Shown here in pieces: positions 20,828 to 30,662 of a DNA stretch of 64,000 nt. The position numbers were made by a program, and so were the translations under genes. Below the pieces are notes generated by a model. The model worked only from the letters and a program-made list of their open reading frames with translations, did no database searches and had not been told where the DNA came from. Origin of the DNA: CAVRQM01 sp963838805 (lineage in GTDB: Bacteria > Pseudomonadota > Alphaproteobacteria > Acetobacterales > Acetobacteraceae); NCBI GenBank assembly GCA_963838805.1, contig CAWISK010000005.1, positions 434,001-498,000 on the forward strand, given 5' to 3'. How positions within the stretch are numbered: position 1 is the stretch's first letter; each line of letters starts with the position of its first letter.

Positions 20828-21536
20828 TACAAACCGCATCGGCGCGGCAATTGCCGCTGCCGTTCACCCCTGGACCGTGGCCGGCAGGCCGGACCGTTCT
20901 TCGCGGCCCCCTCGAACCAGGAGGCGCTGGCATGGCTGGAACGGCCGGAGTCCTGGCCAGATGGCAGGCTGCTGATCTGGGGACCGCGCGGGATCGGCAA
21001 GAGCCACCTGCTGCATCGCTGGAGCCACGCGCATGAGGCGGCAACTGCTGGCGGGCGCGGACCTGCGCTGGCCGGACAGCGCGACAGGGGCGGTCGCAGG
21101 GGCGGTCGCAGGGGCGGTCGCGGTCGATGACGCCGATACCGCGCCCGAGACGATGCTGCTGCACCTGCTGAACGAAGCGCGCGAGGAGGGGCGCAGGGTG
21201 CTGCTGGCCGCGCGCGCTCCGGCCGCGGGCTGGCCCGGCGGCCTGCCCGATCTTGCCAGCCGGCTGCGCGCCACGATTTCTGTCGCCATGGCACCGGCCG
21301 AGGATAGCCTGCTGCGCGCGGTCCTGCGGCGGGTGTTCGCCGACCGGCAGGTGCTGGCGCCAGAGCCGGTGCAGGAATGGCTGCTGCTGCACCTGCCGCG
21401 CACGCCTGCGGCGATGGAGGAAGCCGCCGCCCGGCTGGACCGCGCGGCGCTGGCCACGGGCGGGCGGGTGACGCGCGCGCTTGCGGCTGCCATCGTGGAC
21501 GAGATGGCGGCGATGTGGCACCCGGATTCGTCATGA
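20824..21536 (+). CDS. hdaA: DnaA-homologous regulator HdaA (two frameshifts)
   Basis: A short DnaA-like ATPase that promotes DnaA inactivation after initiation in alphaproteobacteria. It opens IQTASARQLPLPF, where QLPLPF fits the clamp-binding motif of Hda proteins, and has a P-loop GPRGIGKSHLLH and the second acidic motif VDDAD. Two single-base insertions (near 20882 and 21044) split it; removal gives GPGRQAGPFFAAPSNQEALAW and HERQLLAGADLRWPD. The span is 3n+2, as expected for two. A 12-base tandem repeat sits just before VDDAD. It starts in the stop of the AI-2E gene, a common arrangement in this group. Confidence 0.83.
21087..21122 (+). repeat. Three tandem copies of a 12-bp unit inside hdaA
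   Basis: The unit GGGGCGGTCGCA occurs three times in a row; the last base of the third copy differs. It stays in frame and encodes GAVA repeats just before the VDDAD motif of HdaA. Being a multiple of three it does not break the gene and could vary in copy number by slippage. Confidence 0.85.
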
Positions 21537-23963
21537 GCTCTTCACGAAAGACCCCCGCGCGCGCTCCGCGCCTGCCGGCCCCGTTCGATACGATGCAACG
21601 GGGTTCGGGGGATCAGGTGATGAGCGTGGACGAAAACGGCGCCAGTCACCGCCCTCGCCGTGGCGTGCAGGCACTGCGCAACGGTGGCGACGACGCGGCC
21701 TTGATAGCCGATTTCCCGGCATCCATGCACGTTCCGGGCGGCTCGGCGGCGGCCGAGCCGCTGCCGGGCCGACCGCCGGCGGGGACCGGCGTCGCACCCG
21801 TAGCGCTGGACGATCCCGCCCGCTTCATCAATCGCGAGCTGTCCTGGCTCGATTTCAATCATCGCGTGCTGGAGGAAGCCGAGAACACCGGCCATCCGCT
21901 GCTGGAACGGCTCCGCTTCGTCTCGATCAGCGCCGCCAATCTCGACGAGTTCTTTTCGGTGCGCGTCGCGGGCCTGGTGGGGCAGGCCAAGGCCGGCATC
22001 CGCACGCGTTCCCCCGACGGGCGCACCCCGGCGCAGCAACTGGCCGAGGTCGAGCAGCGGGCACACGCGCTGATGGCGGGGCAGCTGCGCGTCTGGCACG
22101 ATCTGCGCGCCAGGCTGGCCAGCGCCGGCATCGTCGTGGCCGAACCCGGCGAGTTGTACGGACGCCGATCGCGCCTGGCTCGATGCCTGGTTCATGGAGC
22201 GGGTGTTCCCGGTGCTGACACCGCTCGCCATCGATCCCGCGCATCCGTTTCCGTTCATCCCCAATATGGGCCTGGTCATGGCGCTGCGCCTGTCGCGCGC
22301 GGCCGATGCGCACGCCATGGCGGGGCTGATCCCGCTGCCCGCCCTGGTCGAGCGCTTCGTGCAATTGCCGGGCGCCACGGAGGCCGACGCGGCAGGGGCG
22401 CCGCTGCGCTTCGTGCTGCTGGAACATGTCGTCACGCTCTCGCTGCACCGGCTGTTCCCCGGCTTCCAGGTGCATGGCCAGGGGATGTTCCGCCTGATCC
22501 GCGATACCGATGTGGAGTTCGAGGAAGAGGCCGAGGATCTGGTGCGCTCCTACGAGACGGCGCTGAAGCGCCGCCGCCGCGGGGTCGTGATCCATCTGAC
22601 CGTCAATGCCGGGATGCCCGAGACATTGCGCGAACTGGTCGCCGATGAGCTGGGCGCACCGCCGCAGTCGATGCTCGTGCAGCATGGCCTGCTGGGTCTC
22701 GCCGATCTTCGCCAGCTCATCGTCGATAGCCGGCCGGATCTGCTGTTCAAGCCCTATTCGCCGCGCTTCCCCGAGCGCATCCGCGACTTCGGGGGCGATT
22801 GCTTCGCCGCGATCCGCGCCAAGGACATCGTCGTGCATCACCCGTTCGAGAGCTTCGACGTGGTGGTGCAGTTCCTGCGCCAGGCAGCGGGCGATCCGAA
22901 CGTGGTAGCCGTCAAGCAGACGCTGTACCGCACCAGCCGCGACAGCCCGATCGTCGGTGCCCTGATCGAGGCGGCGGAGGCCGGCAAATCCGTCACCGCG
23001 ATGGTCGAGCTGCGCGCCCGCTTCGACGAGGAGGCGAATATCCGCCTCGCCCGCGCGCTGGAAGCCGCCGGCGTGCAGGTCGTGTTCGGCTTTACCGAAC
23101 TCAAGACGCACGCGAAGCTGAGCCTGGTCGTGCGCCGCGAGAGCGGCGGCCTGCGCTCCTATGCGCATTTCGGCACCGGCAACTACCATCCGATCACCGC
23201 GCGTACCTACACCGATCTGAGCTTCTTCACCTGCGATCCGGATCTGACGCGCGACTCCGCCCGGCTGTTCAATTTCATGACCGGCTACGCGACGCCCGAA
23301 CGCATGGATGCCGTGGCGTTCAGTCCGCTGACCTTGCGCACCACGCTCGATCGGCTGATCGACGACGAGATCGCGTTCGCCGAGGCGGGCAAGCCGGCGG
23401 CCATCTGGCTCAAGCTGAACGCGCTCGTCGATGACGCGATGATCGATCATTTGTACCGGGCGTCATGCGCGGGCGTGCGGATCATGATCGTCGCACGCGG
23501 CATCTGCTGTCTGCGGCCCGGCGTGCCGGGACTGTCGGAGAACATCCGCGTCAAGTCGATCGTCGGCCGCTTCCTGGAGCACGGACGCATCTGCGTCTTC
23601 GGAGCGGGCCATCCGCTGCCGTCACGGCACGCCCGCGTGTTCATCAGCTCGGCCGACTGGATGGCGCGCAATCTCGACTGGCGGGTGGAGACGCTGGTGC
23701 CGATCCGCAATCCGACGGTGCATGCGCAGGTGCTCGATCAGATCATGGTCGTGAACATGCGAGACACGATGCAATCCTGGGAGCTGCACGAAGATGGCAC
23801 CTGGCAGCGGGTCAGTCCGGGCCAGGGCCGCCGGCGCATGTCGGCGCATGAGTATTTCATGACCAATCCCTCGCTGTCCGGGCGGGGCTCGGCGCTGCAC
23901 GGGCCATTCCTGCCCGCCGCTGGCGGACCGCATGCCCGGCGGGACCGCGTGACGCAGGACTGA
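21533..23963 (+). CDS. ppk: Polyphosphate kinase 1 (one frameshift)
   Basis: Makes polyphosphate from ATP. The N-terminal domain opens ARFINRELSWLDFNHRVLEE and the catalytic domain has the phosphohistidine region YAHFGTGNYH and a second active-site stretch around RHARVFISSADWMARN. One extra base near 22157 splits it; removal gives the TDADRAWLDAWFMERVFPVL region. The span is 3n+1. The start is ATG 21533, overlapping the hdaA stop, or ATG 21620, which would drop a non-conserved leader of 29 residues. The ppx gene follows after 4 bases, so synthesis and breakdown of polyphosphate are in one transcript. Confidence 0.9.
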
Positions 23964-23967
23964 TCGC

Positions 23968-25465
23968 GTGTCGAACAAGCCGCCTGTCGCACGGCCGCGC
24001 TGTGCCGTGGTCGATCTCGGCTCCAACTCCGTGCGACTCGTGGTGTTCGAGCGGACGGGTCGCACGCCCTCGATCATCTTCAACGAAAAGGCCGTGCTGC
24101 GGCTGGGCCGCGGCTTGCAGGCGACGGGCCGGCTGAACGACGAGGGCGTGGTGCAGGCGCTGATGGTCATGCGGCGCTATCACACGATCGCCCGCGCCAT
24201 GCACGCCGACCCGTTCGAGGTGCTGGCGACGGCAGCCGTGCGTGACGCGAGCAACGGCGCCGCGTTCGTGGGCGATTTGCAGCAGCAGATGCAGGGTGTG
24301 CCGATCCGTATTCTCTCGGGCGAGCGCGAGGCGGCATTATCGGCGGATGGGCTGCTCTGCGGAATGCCCGACGCGAACGGCGTGCTGGCCGATATCGGCG
24401 GCGGATCGCTGGAAGTGGTGCGGCTCGATCACGGGCGGCCTGGTGCCGCGCGCACGCTGAAACTGGGCCTGATCCGGCTGGCCGAGCGGGCCGGCGGCGA
24501 CACGGCAGCTCGCGGGAGAACTCGCGGAGCAGGATCTGGCCCGCGTGCCGTGGCTCGCTGAGGCGGCTGGTCTCGACCTCTATCTGGTGGGCGGCGCGTG
24601 GCGCGCGCTGGCGCGGGTCAGCATCGCGCAGACCGGCTATCCGCTCAGCATTGTCGATCACTACACGATCGGGCGCGACGCGGCGCGGGCGCTGGCCGGC
24701 GAACTCGCGGCGGCGACCAGGCGGACATTGGAACGAATGCCCGGCGCGCCGCGCCGCCGCCTCGACGACCTGCCCGTTCGCGGCGGTGGTACTGCGCCGG
24801 CTGCTGCGCGCCACCGGCGCCGCGCGAGTCGTGTTCAGTGCCAGCGGTATCCGCGAAGGCTGGTACATGCGCGGCATCAGCCCTGCGCTCCGCCGCGAGG
24901 ACCCGCTGCTGGCCGCGGCGCGGGACTACGCGCGCCAGCTCGGCCGCGATCCGGCACTGCCGCCGGCCCTGTTGTGCTGGACCGATCCGCTGTTCCCGCA
25001 GGAACTCCGCCGAGGCGCGCCGCCTGCGCGAGACCGCGTGCTGGCTATCCGACATCGGCAGCCACGATCATCCGGAATACCGGGCCGAACAGGCCTTCTT
25101 CCGCGTGCTGCGCCAGCCCGGCGTCGGCATGGGTCATCCGGCCCGCGCCTTTCTCGCGATGGTCGTGGCGATCCGCTACGAGGCCGAGCCGGAGGCGCCA
25201 TTCATCGCGACCACGGCCGGCCTGATCGACGCCGACACGCGGCGCCGGGCCACGATCCTCGGCTGCGCGCTGCGACTGGCCTACACGCTCTCCGGCGGAA
25301 CGGTGGACTTGTTGGGCGCGGCACGGCTCGAACGTCAACGGCTCGCTGTTCCTGCGCCTTGAGCCTGGCAGCGGCGTGTTCGCGGGCGAAAGCGTGACCC
25401 GCCGGCTGGAGCGGCTGGCGGTCGCGCTGGGGCTCGCGGCGACGACGGAAATGGCGGTCGCGTGA
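23968..25465 (+). CDS. ppx: Exopolyphosphatase, Ppx/GppA family (about four frameshifts)
   Basis: Removes terminal phosphate from polyphosphate (Ppx) or acts on pppGpp (GppA); sequence alone does not decide. It starts at GTG 23968 with the ASKHA phosphate loop CAVVDLGSNSVRLVVFE and has the second loop VLADIGGGSLEVV. The gene crosses frames at about 24510, 24775, 25005 and 25325. In each case one inserted base explains the shift (for example removal at 24775 gives DLPFAAVVLRRLL), and the span is 3n+1, consistent with four insertions. It ends LAATTEMAVA at 25465. The coupling to ppk favours a role in polyphosphate turnover. Confidence 0.82.
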
Positions 25466-25628
25466 ACCCTGCGGCGGATCATAAAGCAATGCACAGAGCG
25501 ACCTTGCACATGCTCCGTCATCATCGTGACGAGACCATATCTATGCACCGCGTTCACGCGACGTTCTCTTGACAGCAAGGAATCGAATCGGATGGTGAGC
25601 CACGGGTCAATTTGTGGGACACTGTCTG

Positions 25629-26970
25629 ATGGATGGCGGGGTCGTAGGCGTCGAGCCACGCAATGAACCGCCGGTCTTGAAAATCGGCCACGCCACCCTC
25701 GACGTCGTTTCGCCAGCGGTTTCCTCCGGGTCGGAACAAGGCAAGCCGGCCTACCCACCACCCGCGGCACTCCCCACCCAAGCGGGGCGGAATGGCATCC
25801 GGTTCGACTTCAATCAGGGCGCCCGCGTGGTGCTGCCCAATCGGGAATATGGAAAATGGCGGGTCCGGCTCCGTGATCTCGACACCGGCAACATCCTGTT
25901 CCAGAGCGAAAACCAGGGCGCCTTCGTTTGCTCCGCCAAGCGCTACCACGTCCGCTTCGGCATCGACGTCTGGGAGCTGGACGAGGCCGGCGCGGCCACG
26001 CCTGTCCTCACCCATGAATACGACGCCCGCGATCACGACATTCTGATCCAGTTTCCGGTCGGCACGCTGGGCGACATCCTGGCGTGGTTTCCCTATGCGG
26101 CACGGTTCGGGCAGGTGCATGGCTGCCGGCTGACCTGCGCCATGTCCGGCCTGATCATCCAGCTGCTGCGTGACGCGTATCCGGCAATCCGTTTCGTCAC
26201 GCATGAGGAGGTGGTCGAGCGCAAGCTGGCGGAGGCGGCCTACGCCACCTACTGCCTGGGCCTGTTCTTCGACGACGCTGAGAACATCTGGCAGCCGACC
26301 GATTTCCGCCATGTCGGCCTGCATCGTACCGCCGGCTACATCCTGGGTGTGGATCCGGTGGAGGAAGCACCGCGCCTCGGCTTGCCCGACGACAACAGCC
26401 GGCCGATTGCCGAGCCGTATGTATGCATCGCCGTGCAGAGCAGCAGCGGGTGCAAGCTGTGGACCAACCCGCATGGCTGGCGCGAGGTGGTGGGGTTTCT
26501 CAAGACCGCCGGCTATCGGGTGGTGTGCATCGACCAGAACCCGGTGCATGGTCACTGGTCTGCTGTGGAACCACATCCCGCACGGCGTGGAGGACGAAAC
26601 GGGCGACCGGCCGCTGGGCGAGCGGGCGCGCTGGCTGCGGCACGCGGCGTTCTTCGTCGGGCTTTCCAGCGGCCTGTCGTGGCTGGCCTGGGCTTCGGGC
26701 TGCCCGGTGGTGCTGATCAGCGGCTTCACTCACCCGACGAACGAGTTCGCCACGCCCTATCGCGTCATCAACTGGCACGCCTGCAATTCCTGCTGGAACG
26801 ATCCGCGCGTCCGGTTCGACCACAAGGATTTTCTGTGGTGCCCGCGCCATGCCGGCACGCCGCGCCAGTTCGAGTGCACGCGCCTGATCACGGCCGAACA
26901 GGTGAAACAGGCGATCCGCCGCATCGCCGGCTTCGGAATGCACGCCGATAGCGCCGACGAGAGCGTCTGA
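25629..26970 (+). CDS. Autotransporter-type protein O-heptosyltransferase, TibC/BAHT family (one frameshift)
   Basis: A cytoplasmic glycosyltransferase that attaches heptose from an ADP-heptose donor to Ser/Thr of strand-loop-strand repeat proteins (family knowledge: TibC, Aah). Visible family features are the opening KPAYPPPAALPTQ, GIRFDFNQGARVVLP, the glycosyltransferase fold stretch QFPVGTLGDILAWFPYAARF, and CIAVQSSSGCKLW. Four cysteines in the C-terminus (CNSC, FLWCPRH, QFECTR) match the iron site of TibC. One extra base near 26565 splits the gene; removal gives VHGTGLLWNHIPHGVED. The next gene, 14 bases on, encodes a repeat protein of exactly the expected substrate type. The start is ATG 25629; GTG 25614 is also in frame. 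Confidence 0.87.
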
Positions 26971-26984
26971 AGGAGGAAGCCGCC

Positions 26985-29564
26985 ATGACCATCTACAGAG
27001 TGTCTTCCGGCCACACGAGCAGCGGCATCACGCTGCATAAGGGAGACCAGCTGGACGTGTTCTCCGGTGGTACCGCCATCAGTACCACGATATTGAGCGG
27101 CGGCAGCGCGTTCGCGTTGGGGACTACGTCCGGCACCCTGGTGAACAGCGGCGGCGCCGAGTTCGTGGATTCCGGCGGCACGGCCAGCGGCTCCGTGGTG
27201 AACAGCGGCGGCGCCGAGTTCGTGCGTTCCGGCGGCACCGATGTCGGCACCACGGTGGGCAGCGGCGGCCTCGAAGTCCTGTCCTCCGGCGGCGCGGCCA
27301 GCGGTTCCGTGATCGACAGCGGGGGGTACCTGGTTACTCTTCCCGACAGCGTGGCGAGCGGCACCACGGTGCAGTCGGGCGGCGCGGTCGTCTCGACCGG
27401 GGTTGTGCTCTACAACCCGCAATCAGGAACCACGGTCTATGCAGGTGTCGCCAGCGGCACGGCGGTGCGCACCGGCGGCACGGAATACGTGCTCGCCGGC
27501 GGCACGGCGATTAGTGCCACGGTGAGCTCCCCCAATCCGACTGTCGATACCGAGCTTGATGTGTTCTCCGGCGGCGTGGCCAGCGCCATCACCCTGGCCT
27601 TCGGCGGCAGCGAAACCGTGTCCGCCGGCGGCACGGACATTCGCACCAGCGTGACCGCGGCTGGAACGCAAACCCTGGCTTCCGGTGCCACCGCCAGCTT
27701 TACCTTCGTCGAAGGCCTCCAGTACGTGGACTCCGGCGCTACCGTGATCAGCGCGACAGATAACGGCTACCAGTTCCTCAGCGGCGGGACGGCCATCGGC
27801 ACCGTCGTAAGCCGAGGCCAGCAAGTCATCAGCGCCGGCACGGCGCTCGACACCGTCCTGAGCGGCTACAGCCAACAGACCGTGTACGGTGGCGGAGTTG
27901 CTCGCGGCACCACGGTCAACAGCGCTGGCAGCGAGTTCGTGTATGGCAAGGCAGTCGGTACCACGGTGAACAGCGGCGGCAGCCAATCCGTCGACCGCGG
28001 CTTGGCCAGCGCCACTACGGTGAATGGCGGCGGCAGCGAGTCGGTGCTCGATAGCGGCATCACCAGCGACACCCTCGTCGGCAGCGGCGGCTATGAGTTC
28101 GCGTCGAGCGGCGGGGTGTCCTCCGACACCACGGTGCAGAGCGGCGGGTTCGAAATCGTGTCCGCCGGCGGCACGGCGGACGGATCGGTGATCGACAGCG
28201 GAGGCTATCTGATCGTGCTTCCCGGCGGTGCGGCGAGCGGCACGGATGTGCAGTCGGGCGGCGCGGTCGTCTCGACCGGAGTCTTGGTCTTCGACCCGCA
28301 ATCCGGGGTCACCCTCTACGGTAGCGTCGCCAGCGGCATCACGGTGGGTGATGGCGGCACGGAATATGTGCTGGTGGGCGGCACGGCGATCAACACGACG
28401 GTGAGCGGCGTGCAGGACGTGTACTCAGGCGGCACGGCCAGGGGTAGCACGGTGACTGGCAGCCAGTACATAGCCGCCGGCGCCGTGGTGCGGCACACCG
28501 ATCTGAACGGCTATGGCAGCCAGGACGTGGCTGGCACCGCGATCGACAACACGCTGCACAACAGCGCCCGCCAATATGTGCTCTCCGGCGGCACCGCCAG
28601 CGTCACCGTGGTGAACGGCGGCTATCAGGAAGTGGATTACGGCGGCACCGCAATCGACACCACGTTCCACGGTGGTCGCCAGAACATAGGCTACAGAGGC
28701 TACGGCGGCACGGCGATCGGCACCGTGTTGAACAACACCATCGAATACGTTTCCCGCATGGGCGTCGTCATCGACACCACGATCAACGCGGGCGGACGCC
28801 AGATCCTCAGGGGTGGCACGGCCAGTAGCACGGTGGTGAACAGTGGCGGCCGCGAAGACATGCGGGGCGGTAAATATTACGGGACCATCGTGCGCGACGG
28901 CGGCCGCCAGCAGGTCTACATTGGCACGGCGATCGGGACCGTCCTGAGTAGCGGCGGGCACGAGGGCGTCATCGATGGGAGGACCAACAGCACTGTCGTC
29001 AGCAGCGGCGGTCTCGAGACCGTGTTCAGGGGCGGCGCGGCCTTCGACACGATCGTTCTGGATGGCGGCAGGGAGCTCGTCAGTTCCGGCGGCATCGACA
29101 ATTTCTCGATTGTCAGCAGTGGTGGTGCCGAGTTCATCTACTCGGCGGGCACCGTCAGCGGCGGCACCATCATCAGTGGCGCCAAGATCACTGTCTCCTC
29201 CGGCGGCAGCGTGCTGGGCGGCCTCACTCTGTCCGGCGGCACCGCCGTCATTTCGGGCTCTGTCGCGTCCGGACAGACAGTGGCGTTCGCGGGTGCGGGC
29301 GGCGATCTGGCGCTCTACAACCTGTCCGGCTTCGCCGCGGCAATCAGCGGCTTCGGCAGGGGCGACCGCATCGACCTCGGCGGCTTCGCCTATGGCAGCG
29401 GCGAAACCCGCTCCTTCACCGAAGCGGCGAACCACAACAGCGGCACGCTGACGGTGGTCGATGGCGGCAGCCAGGCAAGGCTGACGCTGATCGGCAACTA
29501 CACGACCCAGGACTTCGCGCTTGCCAGCGACCATGCGGGAGGGACCTTCGTGCGATTTGTCTGA
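26985..29564 (+). CDS. Strand-loop-strand repeat adhesin-like protein without a beta-barrel
   Basis: An intact 859-residue protein starting behind a perfect AGGAGG site. Residues ~10-770 are imperfect repeats of about 19-21 residues of the type GGTASGTTVNSGG-x-E-x-V, the passenger repeat of AIDA/TibA-like autotransporters, which folds as a beta-helix and is rich in Ser/Thr. The last ~90 residues (SGFGRGDRIDLGGFAYGSGE, then LTLIGNYTTQDFALASDHAG) are a compact C-terminal domain. I have seen this kind of ending on large secreted proteins of Acetobacteraceae and rhizobia. There is no autotransporter barrel and no Sec signal peptide (MTIYRVSSGHTSSG). Export by another route, perhaps type I secretion, is inference. 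The upstream heptosyltransferase is its likely modifier. Confidence 0.85.
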   Translation: MTIYRVSSGHTSSGITLHKGDQLDVFSGGTAISTTILSGGSAFALGTTSGTLVNSGGAEFVDSGGTASGSVVNSGGAEFVRSGGTDVGTTVGSGGLEVLSSGGAASGSVIDSGGYLVTLPDSVASGTTVQSGGAVVSTGVVLYNPQSGTTVYAGVASGTAVRTGGTEYVLAGGTAISATVSSPNPTVDTELDVFSGGVASAITLAFGGSETVSAGGTDIRTSVTAAGTQTLASGATASFTFVEGLQYVDSGATVISATDNGYQFLSGGTAIGTVVSRGQQVISAGTALDTVLSGYSQQTVYGGGVARGTTVNSAGSEFVYGKAVGTTVNSGGSQSVDRGLASATTVNGGGSESVLDSGITSDTLVGSGGYEFASSGGVSSDTTVQSGGFEIVSAGGTADGSVIDSGGYLIVLPGGAASGTDVQSGGAVVSTGVLVFDPQSGVTLYGSVASGITVGDGGTEYVLVGGTAINTTVSGVQDVYSGGTARGSTVTGSQYIAAGAVVRHTDLNGYGSQDVAGTAIDNTLHNSARQYVLSGGTASVTVVNGGYQEVDYGGTAIDTTFHGGRQNIGYRGYGGTAIGTVLNNTIEYVSRMGVVIDTTINAGGRQILRGGTASSTVVNSGGREDMRGGKYYGTIVRDGGRQQVYIGTAIGTVLSSGGHEGVIDGRTNSTVVSSGGLETVFRGGAAFDTIVLDGGRELVSSGGIDNFSIVSSGGAEFIYSAGTVSGGTIISGAKITVSSGGSVLGGLTLSGGTAVISGSVASGQTVAFAGAGGDLALYNLSGFAAAISGFGRGDRIDLGGFAYGSGETRSFTEAANHNSGTLTVVDGGSQARLTLIGNYTTQDFALASDHAGGTFVRFV
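27290..28407 (+). repeat. Long duplicated block inside the adhesin, period 879 bp
   Basis: The segment 27290-27528 reappears at 28169-28407 with a constant offset of 879 bases and no indels at the four points I checked. Examples are VIDSGGYL, QSGGAVVSTGV, DPQSG or NPQSG, and GGTEYVL followed by GGTAI. Some stretches are identical at DNA level. The block contains a longer, non-standard repeat (VVSTGV-x-VFDPQSG), so an internal duplication of 293 codons is the simplest explanation. Confidence 0.8.
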
Positions 29565-29714
29565 GGCAGGGTGCGGGACGCAGCGCTGCGCCGGGTACCA
29601 GGCGGAACTCGCACATCCAGCGCCGCTTCTTCATCGGCTCCGGCGCGGACTTGCGCGGCACGATCGTGGAGCTGGCCTGACCTCAGCGGGCGCGCGATCT
29701 CCGTCAGTCCACGA

Positions 29715-29763
29715 TAAAGCGATTGCTTATCTATCCGCGTCCTGATACTAAAGCATGTGCTTA
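29715..29763 (+). promoter_or_regulatory. Two copies of the dyad TAAAGC-N4-GCTTA, likely ArsR operator
   Basis: TAAAGCGATTGCTTA at 29715-29729 and TAAAGCATGTGCTTA at 29749-29763: identical arms, the same four-base gap, 34 bases apart. The second covers the GTG start of the ArsR-type gene. Dyads of this size in front of a winged-helix repressor are the usual form of an autoregulatory operator. No -10/-35 could be fixed with confidence. Confidence 0.65.
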
Positions 29764-30113
29764 ACCAAGCTGCCCTGCTCGATGCCACCTTCCAGGCTCT
29801 CGCCGATCCCGGGCGGCGGACGATGATCGAGCGCCTGGCGCGTGGGCCTGCCTCCGTCAGCGAACTGGCCCGCCCGCTCGCCATGTCGCTACCGGCGGTG
29901 ATGCAGCACCTTGCCGTGCTGGAAAACTCCGGCCTGGTCCGGTCGGAGAAGGTCGGACGCGTGCGGACCTGCCGGATCGAGCCTGCTGCACTCAGTCTCG
30001 CGGAACAATGGATCAATCAGCGACGGATCGAGTGGGAGCACCGCCTCGACCGGCTCGGCCGGTATCTCGAAACCATGCAGCGCGAAGGAGACGATCATGG
30101 CTCAGGCAATTGA
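29757..30113 (+). CDS. ArsR-family winged-helix regulator
   Basis: A 118-residue DNA-binding protein, intact, starting at GTG 29757. It has the helix-turn-helix core ALADPGRRTMIERLARGPASVSELARPLAMSLPAVMQHLAVLE. No metal-binding ELCV cysteine motif is present. It belongs to the group that travels with SRPBCC (AHSA1-like) genes rather than with metal resistance. Its end overlaps the start of the first SRPBCC gene by 17 bases. The paired dyads at its start are the likely binding sites. Confidence 0.9.
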   Translation: MLNQAALLDATFQALADPGRRTMIERLARGPASVSELARPLAMSLPAVMQHLAVLENSGLVRSEKVGRVRTCRIEPAALSLAEQWINQRRIEWEHRLDRLGRYLETMQREGDDHGSGN

Positions 30114-30662
30114 AAAGGACAACGCCGCCCAGCCCGCACCGCTGGTCCTGTCCCGCGTGTTTCCCGCCCCGCGCGAGACGGTGTTCAAGGCCTGGAGTTC
30201 CGCTGACCATGTCAAGCGATGGTTTTCCCCGGCGACCTATACCGTGCCCGAGGCGCGCGTGCAGATGCAGGTCGGCGGACCGTTCGAGGTCTGCATGCGC
30301 GGGCCCGATGGGGTGGAGTACTGGACGCGCGGCACTTTCGCGGAAGTCTCGCCGGTGGACCGGCTCGTGCTCGACCTTCACGTGACGGATGCGGCGGGGG
30401 CGGCACTGTTCCGCGCCTATACCGAGGTCAGCTTCGCCGATGTGGCCGGCGGCACCCGCATGGATGTGGTGCAGAGCTACAGCTTCGACGGATCCGGCAC
30501 AGGCGGCCTGGATGGTGGCGGGTGCGCCCGAAGGCTGGCGACAGACGCTGGACAAGCTGGAGGAGGAGCTGACGCGAATGCAGGGCGGCGACGAGATCCA
30601 TCGCCGCAAGCTCGATGCCCTGCTGGAGGCGGAGCGGCAAGGACAGAAAAGCAGCGGAGTGA
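30097..30662 (+). CDS. SRPBCC (AHSA1-like) protein, first copy (frameshifted)
   Basis: A START/Bet v1-like domain protein of the AHSA1 family, ~188 residues, with LVLSRVFPAPRETVFKAWSSADHVKRWFSP and VEYWTRGTFAEVSPVDRLVL. One extra base near 30510 moves the frame; removal gives AAWMVAGAPEGWRQTLDKLEEEL. After that the frame runs without a stop into the next gene. If the AAAA run at 30647-30650 has one A too many, the protein ends QKAAE-stop at 30660-30662, overlapping the next GTG start (GTGA). I prefer that reading. A true two-domain fusion is the alternative. Function unknown; such pairs bind small hydrophobic ligands in other systems. Confidence 0.7.

Noticed and set aside
25570..25600. TTGACA at about 25570 as a promoter for the glycosyltransferase-adhesin pair
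   Set aside because: No convincing -10 box lies 16-18 bases downstream (ATGGTG only), so I do not list it as a promoter.
27423..29534. Long minus-strand frames across the adhesin (27423-28301 and 28425-29534)
   Set aside because: They mirror the repetitive adhesin sequence; the composition (AAGE, RAA repeats) is that of a reversed Gly/Ser/Thr-rich gene, with no recognisable domain.
26985..29564. CRISPR-like or satellite array
   Set aside because: The repeats are imperfect, in frame, of ~57-63 bases with no unique spacers, and encode a continuous protein.
29570..29689. Short frame ending GSGADLRGTIVELA after the adhesin
   Set aside because: It has no start codon with a ribosome site and no recognisable homology; it could be a gene remnant but cannot be supported.
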